Assembly (NCBI GenBank): GCA_963828445.1
Contig: CAWHFP010000003.1
Location: 62,001-126,000 of the forward strand
Direction: 5' to 3'
Origin: Bog-532 sp963828445
GTDB taxonomy: Bacteria; Actinomycetota; Actinomycetes; Streptosporangiales; Streptosporangiaceae
DNA: 64,000 nt
The notes under the pieces were generated by a model, which was not told the origin of the DNA, did not search any database, and worked only from the letters and a program-made list of their open reading frames with translations. The position numbers and the translations under genes were made by a program. Shown piece by piece: positions 18,645 to 27,679 of this stretch (the first letter of the stretch is position 1; each line of letters opens with the position of its first letter).

Positions 18645-21342
18645 CTAACCCCCGAGCGCGGCGAGGCGTTCGGTGAGGCGGGCGATGTCAGCCTCGGCGG
18701 CTTCGAGGCGCGAGCGGGTCTTGTCGATGACGGCGGCGGGGGCCTTGGCGGTGAAGCTGGGGTTGTTCAGCTTGGCCCGGGCCTGGTCGGCTTCCTTGCG
18801 GGCGGCGGCCAGGTCCTTGTCCATCCGGCGGCGTTCGGCGGCCACGTCGATGGTGCCGGCCGTGTCGAGTTCGACGGTGACGCCCTCGGCCTCGATGGAG
18901 GCGGTGGCGGTGAAACCATCAGCGGGCGGGGTGAGCCGGAGCAGGAACCGGACGGCCTCCTCGTGGCCGGCGGCCGGGCTGCCGTCCAGGCCGCGCAGCC
19001 GGGCCACGACCCGCTGGCTGGGCCGCAGGCCCTGGTCGGAGCGGAACCGGCGCACCTCGGTGACCAGCCGCATGACCGCGGACAGCTCCGCTTCGGCCAC
19101 CGGGTCGTCGAACGACAGCCGCGGCCAGGGCGCCACCATCACCGACTCCTCGCCGGTCAGCGCGGTCCACAGCTCGTCGGTGACGAACGGCATCACCGGG
19201 TGCAGCAGCTTGAGCAGGTTGTCCAGGACCAGGCCCAGCACCTCGCGGGTGGCCTCGGCCGCAGTCTGCGCGGCCGGCGTCGTCCGGGTGGTCGACGGCC
19301 GCGTTGAGCGGGATCTTGGCCAGCTCCAGGTACCAGTCGCAGACCTCGTCCCAGGCGAAGTGGTACAGCGTGTCGCAGGCCTTGGCCAGCTCGAAGCGGT
19401 CAAGGTCGCGGTCCACCTCGGCGATGACGCTGGACAGCCGGGACAAGATCCAGCGGTCCGGGACCGACAGCGCGGCCGGGTCCGGCAGCCGGCGGGGCAC
19501 CCGGGCCCCGTGGCCGAGCGCGAACCGGGCCGCGTTCCACAGCTTGTTGACGAAGTTGCGGGAACCGGCCGCCCATTCGTCGCTGACCGGGACGTCGCTG
19601 CCGGGGTTGGCCCCGCGGGCCAGGGTGAACCGGGTGGCGTCGGCGCCGAAGCGGTCGATCCAGTCCAGCGGGTCGACCGCGTTGCCGCGGGACTTGGACA
19701 TCTTCTTGCCGGTACTGTCCCGGACCAGGCCGTGCAGGGCCACGTCGCGGAACGGCACGCTGTCGGCCGGCGTGCGGTCCCGCATCGCGTACAGGCCGAA
19801 CATCATCATCCGCACGACCCAGAAGAACAGGATGTCGTAGCCGGTCACCAGCACGCTGGTCGGGTAGAAGGCGTGCAGGTCCGGGGTGTCGTCCGGCCAG
19901 CCCAGGGTGGAGAACGGCCACAGGGCCGAGGAGAACCAGGTGTCGAGCACGTCGGAGTCCTGACGCCAGCCGTCACCGGCGGGCGGTTCCTCGTCCGGGC
20001 CAACGCAGCGCACCTCGCCCTCGGGCCCGTACCAGACCGGGATCCGGTGCCCCCACCACAGCTGGCGGCTGATGCACCAGTCGTGCATGTCGTCGACCCA
20101 GGCGAAGTAGCGGGCGTTCATCTCGGCCGGATGCAGGGTCACGCGGCCGTCGCGCACGGCGTCCCCGGCCGCCTGGGCCAGCGGCGCCACCTTGACGAAC
20201 CACTGCAGGGACAGCCGCGGCTCCACCGTGGTGCCGCAGCGCTGGCAGTGGCCGACCGCGTGCAGGTAGGGCCGCTTCTCGGCCACGATCCGGCCCATCT
20301 CGCGCAGCGCGTCCACGACGGCCGGGCGGGCCTCGAAGCGGTCCAGGCCCTGGAACGGGCCGTGCGCCGTCACCACGCCGCGCTCGTCCAGCACGGTCAG
20401 GCTGGGCAGGTCGTGACGGCGGCCGATCTCGAAGTCGTTGGGGTCGTGGGCCGGGGTGACCTTGACCGCGCCGGTGCCGAAGGCCGGGTCCACGTGCTCG
20501 TCGGCGATGATCGGGATGCGGCGGCCGGTCAGCGGCAGCTCCACGGTCTTGCCGACCAGGTGCCGGTAGCGCTCGTCGTCGGGGTGCACGGCCACCGCGG
20601 TGTCGCCGAGCATGGTCTCGGCCCGGGTGGTGGCCACGACGATGGAGTCTTGATCTTGCTTCGGGGGGGTCTGGGGGGGTCGTCCCCCCGAGGAGTCACT
20701 GCCCCCGTAGCGGATGGAGACCAGTTCGCCCTCGTCATCGCTGTGGTCGACCTCGATGTCGGACAGGGCGGTCAGGCAGCGCGGGCACCAGTTGATGATC
20801 CGCTCGGCCCGGTAGATCAGGCCTTCGTCGAACAGGCGCTTGAAGATGGTCTGGACGGCCCGGGACAGGCCTTCGTCCATGGTGAACCGCTCACGGGTCC
20901 AGTCCACGCTGTCGCCCAGGCGGCGCATCTGGCCGAGGATCTTGCCGCCGGACTCGGCCTTCCACTGCCAGACCCGTTCGGTGAACCGCTCCCGGCCCAG
21001 GTCGTGGCGGCTCAGGCCTTCCTTGGCCAGCTCCCGCTCAACCACGTTCTGGGTGGCGATGCCCGCGTGGTCCATGCCGGGCAGCCACAGCGCGGTGTAG
21101 CCCTGCATGCGGCGGCGCCGGACGATCGTGTCGATGATCGTGTGGTCGAGCGCGTGCCCGATGTGCAGGACGCCGGTCACGTTGGGCGGCGGGATCACGA
21201 TCGAGAACGTGGGGGCGTCGCGCTCGGGGTCGGCGGTGAAGTAGCCGGCCTTCTCCCACAGGGCGTAGCGCGGCCCCTCCACCTCACCGGGGCTGTACTG
21301 CGGGGGAAGCTGGGCCCGGTCTGTCGCGATACTGTCGGTCAC
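18645..21342 (-). CDS. valS: Valyl-tRNA synthetase, with an apparent 1-nt frameshift near 19,270
   Basis: About 899 residues when joined across the frameshift. The class I signatures are present: GVLHIGHALDHTI (HIGH-type) and GKKMSKSRGNAVD (KMSKS). The editing domain block VATTRAETMLGDTAVAVHP and the tRNA-binding C-terminal coiled coil (ERRRMDKDLAAARKEADQAR) are both there. Coding runs from 21342 to AAVDHPDDA, then resumes one base out of frame at AQTAAEATREVLGLVLDNLL and ends at 18645. As the enzyme is essential and both halves are otherwise intact, an assembly error is likely. An unusual ~20-residue insert (GGRPPQTPPKQDQD) sits just before VATTRAETM. Confidence 0.88.
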
Positions 21343-21427
21343 GGGAATGGAGTCTATTGACTCCGGACCGGCGGTTGGGACGTCGTTATCCCTGTACTAC
21401 ACGCATTTGTGATGCTCCTACGCGCGC

Positions 21428-22705
21428 TCAGGCGCTCTTCTCGCGGGGTGGGCGGCGGTTGCTGACACCGCGCGGCACCAGAGTCGGGTTGACGTGCTCG
21501 AGGACGGCCTCGCGGGTGATGACCACGCGCTCCACATCCTTGCGGCTGGGCACCTCGTACATCACCGACATCAGCACCTCTTCGAGGATCGCGCGCAGGC
21601 CGCGCGCCCCGGTGCCGCGCAGGTTGGCCTGGTCGGCGATGGCGTCGAGGGCGTCGGGGGTGAACTCCAGGTCCACGCCGTCCAGCTCGAACAGCCGCTT
21701 GTACTGCTTGACCAGAGCGTTGCGGGGCTCGGTGAGGATCGAGATCAGCGCCTCGCGGTCCAGGTTGTGCACGCTGGTGATGACCGGGAGCCGGCCGACG
21801 AACTCGGGGATCATGCCGAACTTCAGCAGGTCCTCGGGCATCACTTCGGCGAACGAGTCGTCGGTGTTGTCGTCCTTGCGGGCCCGGAGCACGGCGTTGA
21901 AACCGATGCCGTTGTGACCGGACCGCTGCTCGATGATCTTCTCCAGACCGGCGAAAGCACCACCGCAGATGAACAGCACGTTGGTGGTGTCGATCTGGAT
22001 GAACTCCTGGTGCGGGTGCTTACGGCCACCCTGCGGCGGCACCGACGCGGTGGTGCCCTCCAGAATCTTGAGCAGGGCCTGCTGCACACCCTCGCCGGAC
22101 ACGTCCCGGGTGATCGACGGGTTCTCGCTCTTGCGGGCGATCTTGTCGATCTCGTCGATGTAGATGATCCCGGTCTCGGCCTTCTTGACGTCGTAGTCGG
22201 CCGCCTGGATCAGCTTGAGCAGGATGTTCTCCACGTCCTCGCCCACGTACCCGGCCTCGGTGAGCGCGGTGGCGTCGGCGATCGCGAACGGCACGTTCAG
22301 CAGCCGGGCCAGGGTCTGGGCGAGCAGGGTCTTGCCCGAGCCGGTCGGGCCGAGCAGCAGGATGTTCGACTTGGCCAGTTCGACCCCGTCGTCACCCGGC
22401 CGCTCGCCGCCCGACTGAACTCGCTTGTAGTGGTTGTAAACCGCCACCGACAGGGCCTTCTTGGCCTTGTCCTGGCCGATCACATAGGCGTCAAGGAACT
22501 CGAAAATCTCCCGCGGCTTGGGCAGGCTGTCCCACTTGACCTCGGATGGCTCGGCGAGCTCTTCCTCGATGATCTCGTTGCAGAGATCGATGCACTCGTC
22601 GCAGATGTACACACCGGGACCGGCGATGAGCTTTTTGACTTGCTTCTGGCTCTTCCCGCAGAACGAGCATTTCAGCAGGTCGCCACCGTCACCGATGCGT
22701 GCCAC
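21428..22705 (-). CDS. clpX: ATP-dependent Clp protease unfoldase ClpX
   Basis: 425 residues. The N-terminal zinc domain has four Cys (LLKCSFCGKSQKQ and YICDECIDLC). It is followed by Walker A GPTGSGKTLLAQTLA, the pore-loop region TEAGYVGEDVENIL, Walker B IIYIDEIDKIARKS, and sensor motifs (GIGFNAVLRA, EFVGRLPVI). It unfolds tagged substrates and feeds them to ClpP1P2, encoded next to it. 176 bp with a terminator-like hairpin separate it from clpP2, so it has its own promoter. Confidence 0.97.
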   Translation of the reverse strand: MARIGDGGDLLKCSFCGKSQKQVKKLIAGPGVYICDECIDLCNEIIEEELAEPSEVKWDSLPKPREIFEFLDAYVIGQDKAKKALSVAVYNHYKRVQSGGERPGDDGVELAKSNILLLGPTGSGKTLLAQTLARLLNVPFAIADATALTEAGYVGEDVENILLKLIQAADYDVKKAETGIIYIDEIDKIARKSENPSITRDVSGEGVQQALLKILEGTTASVPPQGGRKHPHQEFIQIDTTNVLFICGGAFAGLEKIIEQRSGHNGIGFNAVLRARKDDNTDDSFAEVMPEDLLKFGMIPEFVGRLPVITSVHNLDREALISILTEPRNALVKQYKRLFELDGVDLEFTPDALDAIADQANLRGTGARGLRAILEEVLMSVMYEVPSRKDVERVVITREAVLEHVNPTLVPRGVSNRRPPREKSA

Positions 22706-22835
22706 CCAGATACTCCTTTACATGGTGCCGCCAGGACGGCTCCAGGCCGTTCCCGGCGGACATGTCCCGCCAGGCCATCGTGCACTCCGGCTTTGACGTT
22801 ACCGCCTGTGGTCCATACGAACCTACGGTGGTAAC

Positions 22836-22856
22836 CATCAAACCCCTTCAGGGGTG
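22836..22856 (-). terminator. Rho-independent-type terminator after clpP2
   Basis: On the minus strand ACCCC-TGAA-GGGGT is followed by TTTGATGG, a short hairpin (22842-22855 on the plus strand) with a U-rich tail, 27 bp past the clpP2 stop. It separates the clpP1P2 operon from clpX. Confidence 0.55.
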
Positions 22857-22881
22857 TGCCGGGGAAGGGGCAAATTTCCGG

Positions 22882-23601
22882 CTAAGACGACATTACATCG
22901 GCCACGGTCTGTCCGCGCTTGAGCGTGGTCAGAACCTCGTCGATGATGCCGTACTCCTTGGCTTCCTCCGCGGTGAGGAACTTGTCCCGCTCGATGTCCT
23001 TGCGGATGGCCGCTTCCTCCTGGCCGGTGTGCTTGGACAGGATGAGTTCCATGGCCGAACGCATCCGCATGATCTCACGAGCCTGGATCTCCAGGTCGCT
23101 GACCTGCTCGTACCCGCCGCCCTGGGTGGCCGGCTGGTGGATGAGGATGCGCGAGTTGGGCAGCGCCATCCGCTTGCCCTTGGTCCCGGCGGCCAGCAGG
23201 ATCGCCGCCGCCGAGGCCGCCTGCCCGATGCAGCACATCTGGATGTCGGGCTGGATGAACTGCATGGTGTCGTAGATGGCCATCATCGAGGTCATCGACC
23301 CGCCGGGCGAGTTGATGTAAATCGTGATGTCGCGGTCCGGGTCGATCGCCTCCAGCGTCAGCAGCTGGGCCATCACGTCGTTGGCCGAGGCGTCATCGAT
23401 CTGCACCCCGAGGAAGATGATCCGCTCCTCGAAGAGCTTGTTGTACGGGTTCATCTCCTTGACCCCGTACGACGTCCGCTCCACGAAGGACGGCAGCACG
23501 TACCGGGCCTGGGCTGGCCGGAAGCCCTCGGCACCGGCCCGAAGCTGGCTAACGCCGCGCTGGCTCACGTTCGGCTCCTTCATGTCAAAACCTTCACTCA
23601 T
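22882..23601 (-). CDS. clpP2: ATP-dependent Clp protease proteolytic subunit 2
   Basis: 239 residues from the ATG at 23601, which overlaps the clpP1 stop (ATGA). The Ser protease triad is recognisable: Ser in CIGQAASAAAILLAAG, His in NSRILIHQPATQGG, Asp in KDIERDKFLTAEEAKEYGII. The N-terminal 30 residues (FRPAQARYVLPSFVERTSYG) are the propeptide-like extension of actinobacterial ClpP2. Together with ClpP1 it forms the mixed tetradecamer that degrades substrates unfolded by ClpX or ClpC1. Confidence 0.95.
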   Translation of the reverse strand: MSEGFDMKEPNVSQRGVSQLRAGAEGFRPAQARYVLPSFVERTSYGVKEMNPYNKLFEERIIFLGVQIDDASANDVMAQLLTLEAIDPDRDITIYINSPGGSMTSMMAIYDTMQFIQPDIQMCCIGQAASAAAILLAAGTKGKRMALPNSRILIHQPATQGGGYEQVSDLEIQAREIMRMRSAMELILSKHTGQEEAAIRKDIERDKFLTAEEAKEYGIIDEVLTTLKRGQTVADVMSS

Positions 23602-24272
23602 GAGACGGGACCCGCCGAGGGCACCTCGGTGGCGCTGCGCACCACGTGGTCGACGAAGCCGTAGTCCTTGGACTCGTCGGCGGTGAACCAGCGGTCCCGG
23701 TCGAAGTCCAGCTCGATCTGCTCGATCGTCTGGCCGGTGTGGAAGGCGATCCGCTCGGCCATGGTCCGCTTGATGTACAGCATCTGCTCGGCCTGGATCC
23801 GGATGTCGGTGGCGGTGCCGCCGAGACCACCGGACGGCTGGTGCATCAGGATCTGCGAGTGCGGCATCGCGTACCGCTTGCCCGCCGTGCCCGCGCACAG
23901 CAGCACCTGGGCCATGGACGCGGCCATGCCCATGACGTAGGTGGCCACGTTGTTCGGCACATACTGCATGACGTCATAGATGGCCAGGCCGGCGCTGACC
24001 GAGCCGCCCGGGGAGTTGATGTACAGGCTGATGTCCCGGCGCGGGTCCTCGGCCGCCAGCAGCACCAGTTCGGCGCAGATCCGGTTGGCCAGGTCGTCGT
24101 CGACCTGCTGGCCGAGGAAGATGATCCGGTGCCGCAGCAGCCGCTGGAACAGCTGGTCGCCGAACGGCTGGACGGCCCCGTCGGGCGTGGCCGCAGTCGG
24201 GACAGCCGACGCCAGATCCTGGGCGGTCGCCCGCACGATCGACGGCACCTCCAGGTTGGGATGCGTGGTCAC
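23598..24272 (-). CDS. clpP1: ATP-dependent Clp protease proteolytic subunit 1
   Basis: 224 residues. RIIFLGQQVDDDLANRI and YINSPGGSVSAGLAIYD are family blocks; catalytic Ser is in VMGMAASMAQVLLCAG and His in SQILMHQPSGG. It is first in the clpP1-clpP2 operon and is coupled to clpP2 by a 4-bp overlap. The N-terminal ~35 residues are poorly conserved and are probably a propeptide. Confidence 0.95.
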   Translation of the reverse strand: MTTHPNLEVPSIVRATAQDLASAVPTAATPDGAVQPFGDQLFQRLLRHRIIFLGQQVDDDLANRICAELVLLAAEDPRRDISLYINSPGGSVSAGLAIYDVMQYVPNNVATYVMGMAASMAQVLLCAGTAGKRYAMPHSQILMHQPSGGLGGTATDIRIQAEQMLYIKRTMAERIAFHTGQTIEQIELDFDRDRWFTADESKDYGFVDHVVRSATEVPSAGPVS

Positions 24273-24394
24273 TGCGTTCTCCTCGCTTGAATACGTTCGA
24301 CGTCTCTGATCTGGACGATAGCGTTCACGGCCCGTGATTCATGCCTCGGCGGCGGCGTTTTCGCTGTCGGCGCACCAGTCCGGGGTGGCGGCCC

Positions 24395-24446
24395 GCCGGG
24401 CCCGCGGGTGGCTGCCCGCGGGCGGCTGCCCGCGGGCGGGCGGCGA
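24395..24446 (-). terminator. GC-rich repeat/hairpin after tig
   Basis: Three tandem copies of a GGCTGCCCGCGGGC-like unit, each containing the self-complementary word CCCGCGGG, lie directly downstream of the tig stop. They can fold into strong alternative hairpins and probably end tig transcription. The rest of the 178-bp clpP1-tig gap shows nothing else. Confidence 0.45.
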
Positions 24447-24450
24447 CGGC

Positions 24451-25998
24451 TCAGGAGTCGGCCGGAGCCGGCTCCCCGGCGTCCGCGTCGGCGCTGTCGT
24501 CCTTCTTGGCCTTGGGCTTGGCCTTGGCCCGGGTCCGGGGCTTCTTGGCCGGGGCCGGGGTGGCCTCGGCCGCGGCCTCGGGCGCGGTGGCCTCGTCTGT
24601 GCTGGCGTCGGCTTCGGCGGCCTCGGCCACGTCGACCTCGGCTTCGGCCACGACCTCGGCCGCTTCGGCCTCGGCCTCGTCAGCGCCGATCAGCTTGGCG
24701 TAGCTGAGCTCGTTACCGGCCTCGTCCTGCAGGTTGACCTGGTCAGTGAGCCGGGCCACGGCCTTGCCCCGCAGCACCTCGGCGGCGGCCGCGCCGATCT
24801 GGCCGGCCTCGGCCAGCTGGCGGGCCAGCACCTCGGGCTGGACGCCCATCTGCTCGGCCTGCCGGGTCACGAAGTAGGACAGCTCGGCGTCGTCGACGCC
24901 CAGCTCCTCCTGGCGCGCGAGCTGGTCCAGGACCAGGCTGGTCTTGACGCTGGCGCGGGCCTGCTCGTCCAGGTCGGCGGTGAACTCGTCCTGGCTCTTG
25001 CCGACGATCTGCAGGTAGGTGTCCCAGTCGGCGCCGGCCGCCTGGATCTGGTCCTGGATCTGGTGCTGCATGCGGTGGGCCTCGTCGGCCACCACGCCGT
25101 CCGGCAGCGGCACCTCGACCTGCTCCAGCAGGGCCTCCACGGCGCGGTCCCGGGCCTGCCCGGCCTGCTGCTGCTGGCGCATGGCCTCCAGCCGCTGGCG
25201 GGTGTCCGACCGCAGCTCGCCGATGGTGTCGAACTCGCTGGCCAGCTGGGCGAAGTCGTCGTCGAAGTCCGGGACTTCCTTGACCTTGACGCTGTGCACG
25301 GTCACGGTGACCTCGGCCTGCTCGCCCGCGTGGTCGCCGCCGGCCAGCTCGGTGCTGAACGTCTTGGTCTCGCCGGCCGACATGCCGGTCACCGCGTCGT
25401 CCAGGCCTTCCAGCATGGAGCCGCTGCCGACCTCGTAGGACAGGCCGCTGGCCTGGGCATCCTCGACCGCCTCGCCATCCACCGTGGCGGACAGGTCGAT
25501 GGAGAGGAAGTCACCGCTCTCGGCCGCGCGCTGCACGCCCTTGAGCGAGGCGAACCGGTCACGGAGCTGGTCGAGGTTCTCCTCGACGTTCTCGGGGGTG
25601 ACCGTGGCGTTGTCGACGGTGACCGTGATGCTGCTCAGGTCGGGCAGCTCGATCTTGGGCCGGATGTCGACTTCGGCCGTGAAGGACAGCTCCTTGCCGT
25701 CGTCCAGCCCGGTGATCTCCACCTCGGGCCGGCCCAGGGCGTAGAGCTCCTTCTCCTCGACGGCCTTGCCGTACAGCTCGGGCAGGGCGTCGTTGACCGC
25801 CTGCTCCAGCACGGGGCCCCGGCCGACCCGCTGGTCGATGATCCGCGGCGGCACCCGGCCCGGCCGGAAGCCGGGGATGCGCACCTGGCGGGCCACCTCG
25901 CGGTAGGCCTTGTCGATGCTGGGCTGAAGCTCGTCGAACGGCACCTCTACGCTCAGCTTGACGCGTGTCGGGCTCAGTTCCTCGACGTCAGTCTTCAC
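24451..25998 (-). CDS. tig: Trigger factor, ribosome-associated chaperone and prolyl isomerase
   Basis: 515 residues. Residues 1-~130 are the ribosome-binding domain with IPGFRPGRVPPRIIDQRVG carrying the GFRxGxxP signature. The FKBP-like domain follows (SGDFLSIDLSATVDGEAVED, FSTELAGGDHAGEQAEVTV), then the helical chaperone arms (EAMRQQQQAGQARDRAVEAL). The last ~85 residues are Ala/Glu/Asp-rich and end in a Lys/Arg/Pro block (KKPRTRAKAKPKAKKDD), a tail seen in other high-GC actinomycetes. It binds nascent chains at the ribosome exit and sits immediately upstream of clpP1P2-clpX, as in most bacteria. Confidence 0.95.
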   Translation of the reverse strand: MKTDVEELSPTRVKLSVEVPFDELQPSIDKAYREVARQVRIPGFRPGRVPPRIIDQRVGRGPVLEQAVNDALPELYGKAVEEKELYALGRPEVEITGLDDGKELSFTAEVDIRPKIELPDLSSITVTVDNATVTPENVEENLDQLRDRFASLKGVQRAAESGDFLSIDLSATVDGEAVEDAQASGLSYEVGSGSMLEGLDDAVTGMSAGETKTFSTELAGGDHAGEQAEVTVTVHSVKVKEVPDFDDDFAQLASEFDTIGELRSDTRQRLEAMRQQQQAGQARDRAVEALLEQVEVPLPDGVVADEAHRMQHQIQDQIQAAGADWDTYLQIVGKSQDEFTADLDEQARASVKTSLVLDQLARQEELGVDDAELSYFVTRQAEQMGVQPEVLARQLAEAGQIGAAAAEVLRGKAVARLTDQVNLQDEAGNELSYAKLIGADEAEAEAAEVVAEAEVDVAEAAEADASTDEATAPEAAAEATPAPAKKPRTRAKAKPKAKKDDSADADAGEPAPADS

Positions 25999-26134
25999 GT
26001 CGGCGTCACTACTCCTTGTGTCCCCGGCTTGGTTCCCTCCACCGCCTGCCGCGGGGATCGCGGCCGGGAACGCGGGAACTCAGGTCATCGCGTGCGGCTA
26101 CCGCCACAACGCTCTAGCCGGCAAGCCTACCGGC

Positions 26135-27217
26135 TCAGCCGACGGGAACGGGTTCCCGTTCGGCAATGGCGGCCGGGCCGCGGAACAGCCGCCGGTACGC
26201 GTCCGGAGTGGTGTCCCGCCAGGCCCGGAAGTGGTGCCGCAGGGTGGCGGCGTTGCCGAAGCCGACGTGTTCGGCGATGGCGTCCACGGTGTCGTCGGTA
26301 TCCTCCAGCAACTGCTGGGCCAGCAGCACCCGCTGGGAGGTCAGCCAGCGCAGCGGGGTGGTCCCGGTCTCCTGGGCGAACCGGCGGGCGAACGTGCGCG
26401 GGGACATGTGGGCCTGCGCGGCCATGTCGGACACCGACAGCGGCTGGCCCAGGCTGAGCGCCATCCAGTCCAGCACCGGGGCCAGGCTGCCGCTGGGCGA
26501 CTCCCCCAGCGGGCGGTTGATGTACTGGGCCTGGCCACCCTCCCGGTGCGGGGGCACCACCATCCGGCGGGCGATCCCGTTGGCCACCCGCGAGCCCTGC
26601 AGCCTGCGCACCAGGTGCAGGCAGGCGTCGATGCCGGCCCCGGTCCCGGCGCTGGTGATGACCGGCGCGTCGTCCACGTAGAGCACGTTGGGATCGATGA
26701 CGGCGCGGGGGAACCGGCGGGACAGCTCGGCCGCGTTCCGCCAGTGCGTGGTGCACCGGCGCCCATCCAGCAGCCCCGCCTCACCCAGGACGAACGCACC
26801 GCTGCACACGCTCAGCACCCAGGCCCCGCGGTCGACCGCGCGGCGCAGCGCGGCCAGCAACTCGGGCGGAAAGTGCCCGCTCTCGGCCGGACCGGGAGCC
26901 ATCATGTCCGGGTGGGTCCGGACCGGGTCCATCGGGCGCTTGGACAGCCCGGGGATCACCGGCGCCCCGAACCGCCGGTCGGACACGGCGGGCACCGCGA
27001 TCAGGTCGGCCTCGTCCAGCCGGTCCAGGCCGTAGGGGGTGCTGATGGTGAAGCCCGAGTTGCAGCGGATCGGCCCGGGCTCCCCCGCCACCACCGCGAA
27101 GTCGTAGACGGGCAGCCCGTCGTCCGACCGGTCCAGCCCGAACACCTCGCACACCACGCCCAGCTCGAACGCTTCGATGCGGTCCAGAGCGACCGCGGCC
27201 ACGTTGTTCAGCAGCAT
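26135..27217 (-). CDS. GlxA-family transcriptional regulator (DJ-1/PfpI plus AraC domains)
   Basis: 360 residues from the ATG at 27217. Residues 1-~190 are a DJ-1/PfpI-like domain (NVAAVALDRIEAFELGVVCE, SVCSGAFVLGEAGLLDGRR, where Cys sits at the nucleophile-elbow position). The C-terminal ~120 residues carry the two AraC helix-turn-helices (VSDMAAQAHMSPRTFARRF and AIAEHVGFGNAATLRHHF). The ATG has GGAGG touching it, which is too close for normal initiation, but it overlaps the stop of a 16-codon frame with a good RBS (27,208-27,258). An upstream in-frame GTG at 27274 is the alternative start. Ligand and targets unknown. Confidence 0.8.
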   Translation of the reverse strand: MLLNNVAAVALDRIEAFELGVVCEVFGLDRSDDGLPVYDFAVVAGEPGPIRCNSGFTISTPYGLDRLDEADLIAVPAVSDRRFGAPVIPGLSKRPMDPVRTHPDMMAPGPAESGHFPPELLAALRRAVDRGAWVLSVCSGAFVLGEAGLLDGRRCTTHWRNAAELSRRFPRAVIDPNVLYVDDAPVITSAGTGAGIDACLHLVRRLQGSRVANGIARRMVVPPHREGGQAQYINRPLGESPSGSLAPVLDWMALSLGQPLSVSDMAAQAHMSPRTFARRFAQETGTTPLRWLTSQRVLLAQQLLEDTDDTVDAIAEHVGFGNAATLRHHFRAWRDTTPDAYRRLFRGPAAIAEREPVPVG

Positions 27218-27258
27218 CCTCCGAGTATGCCGCTGGTTTGGCAGGATGTCACTGTCAT
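27208..27258 (-). CDS. Possible 16-codon leader ORF coupled to the GlxA-type regulator
   Basis: ATG at 27258, AGAAAGGA upstream, peptide MTVTSCQTSGILGGCC, stop at 27208. The stop overlaps the regulator start region (GGATGCTGCTGA), a layout for translational coupling that would explain how the regulator is initiated without a properly spaced RBS. Two Cys-containing ends (TSC, GGCC) are notable. Not supported beyond signal layout. Confidence 0.3.
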   Translation of the reverse strand: MTVTSCQTSGILGGCC

Positions 27259-27309
27259 ATGTCCTTTCTGCCACTGTCGGGATCGGCGTCTTGGCGGCAG
27301 GCTGGAACT

Positions 27310-27519
27310 ATGAAATGGGCACGCCGAATCAGCCAGATCATTTCCGAGTGCAATGAGGCTCAGCGCCTGCTCACCGTCCGGCGGCTCGCCTTCGACCGGC
27401 AGCTGCCAGAACCGGACCGGGCGCCCGATACCTACGACGAGCTCTTGGCGCGAACCTCGGGTCCGCTGCTGCACGAGCCCTCGGCCCGACAGCGGCTGGC
27501 GGGGCGCGCCGTCCACTGA
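27310..27519 (+). CDS. Small hypothetical protein
   Basis: 69 residues, starting MKWARRISQIISECNEAQRL and ending in RQRLAGRAVH. It is charged and predicted helical (RRLAFDRQLPEPDRAPDTYD), with no membrane segment or signal peptide. It is divergent from the GlxA-type regulator and ends before tRNA-Pro. The RBS is weak (GGCAGG). The composition looks like a real small actinomycete protein, but I do not recognise a domain. Confidence 0.55.
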   Translation: MKWARRISQIISECNEAQRLLTVRRLAFDRQLPEPDRAPDTYDELLARTSGPLLHEPSARQRLAGRAVH

Positions 27520-27576
27520 GCCGGGCGGGACGGCGGCCGGCGGAGACGGCCGGGACGGCGGCCGGTCATCCTGCGG

Positions 27577-27650
27577 TCGGGCTGGCGGGATTTGAACCCG
27601 CGACCCCTGGCACCCAAAGCCAGTGCGCTTCCAAGCTGCGCTACAGCCCG
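27577..27650 (-). tRNA. tRNA-Pro (anticodon TGG)
   Basis: On the minus strand the acceptor stem CGGGCTG pairs with CAGCCCG, the anticodon arm is CTGGC-TTTGGGT-GCCAG (anticodon TGG, reads CCA), and the T-arm is GCGGG-TTCAAAT-CCCGC. The discriminator base is A, usual for tRNA-Pro. The CCA end is not encoded. Confidence 0.95.
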
Positions 27651-27679
27651 CGACATCCGGAAGTCTAATGCGGATGCGG

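Noticed and set aside
18610..18648. 12-codon plus-strand frame (MTAAGSGYGELG) with a GGAGGGG-like RBS near the valS stop
   Set aside because: It overlaps the valS end, has no duplicate, and shows no similarity to the DW minigenes; the purine-rich RBS-like stretch is likely chance.
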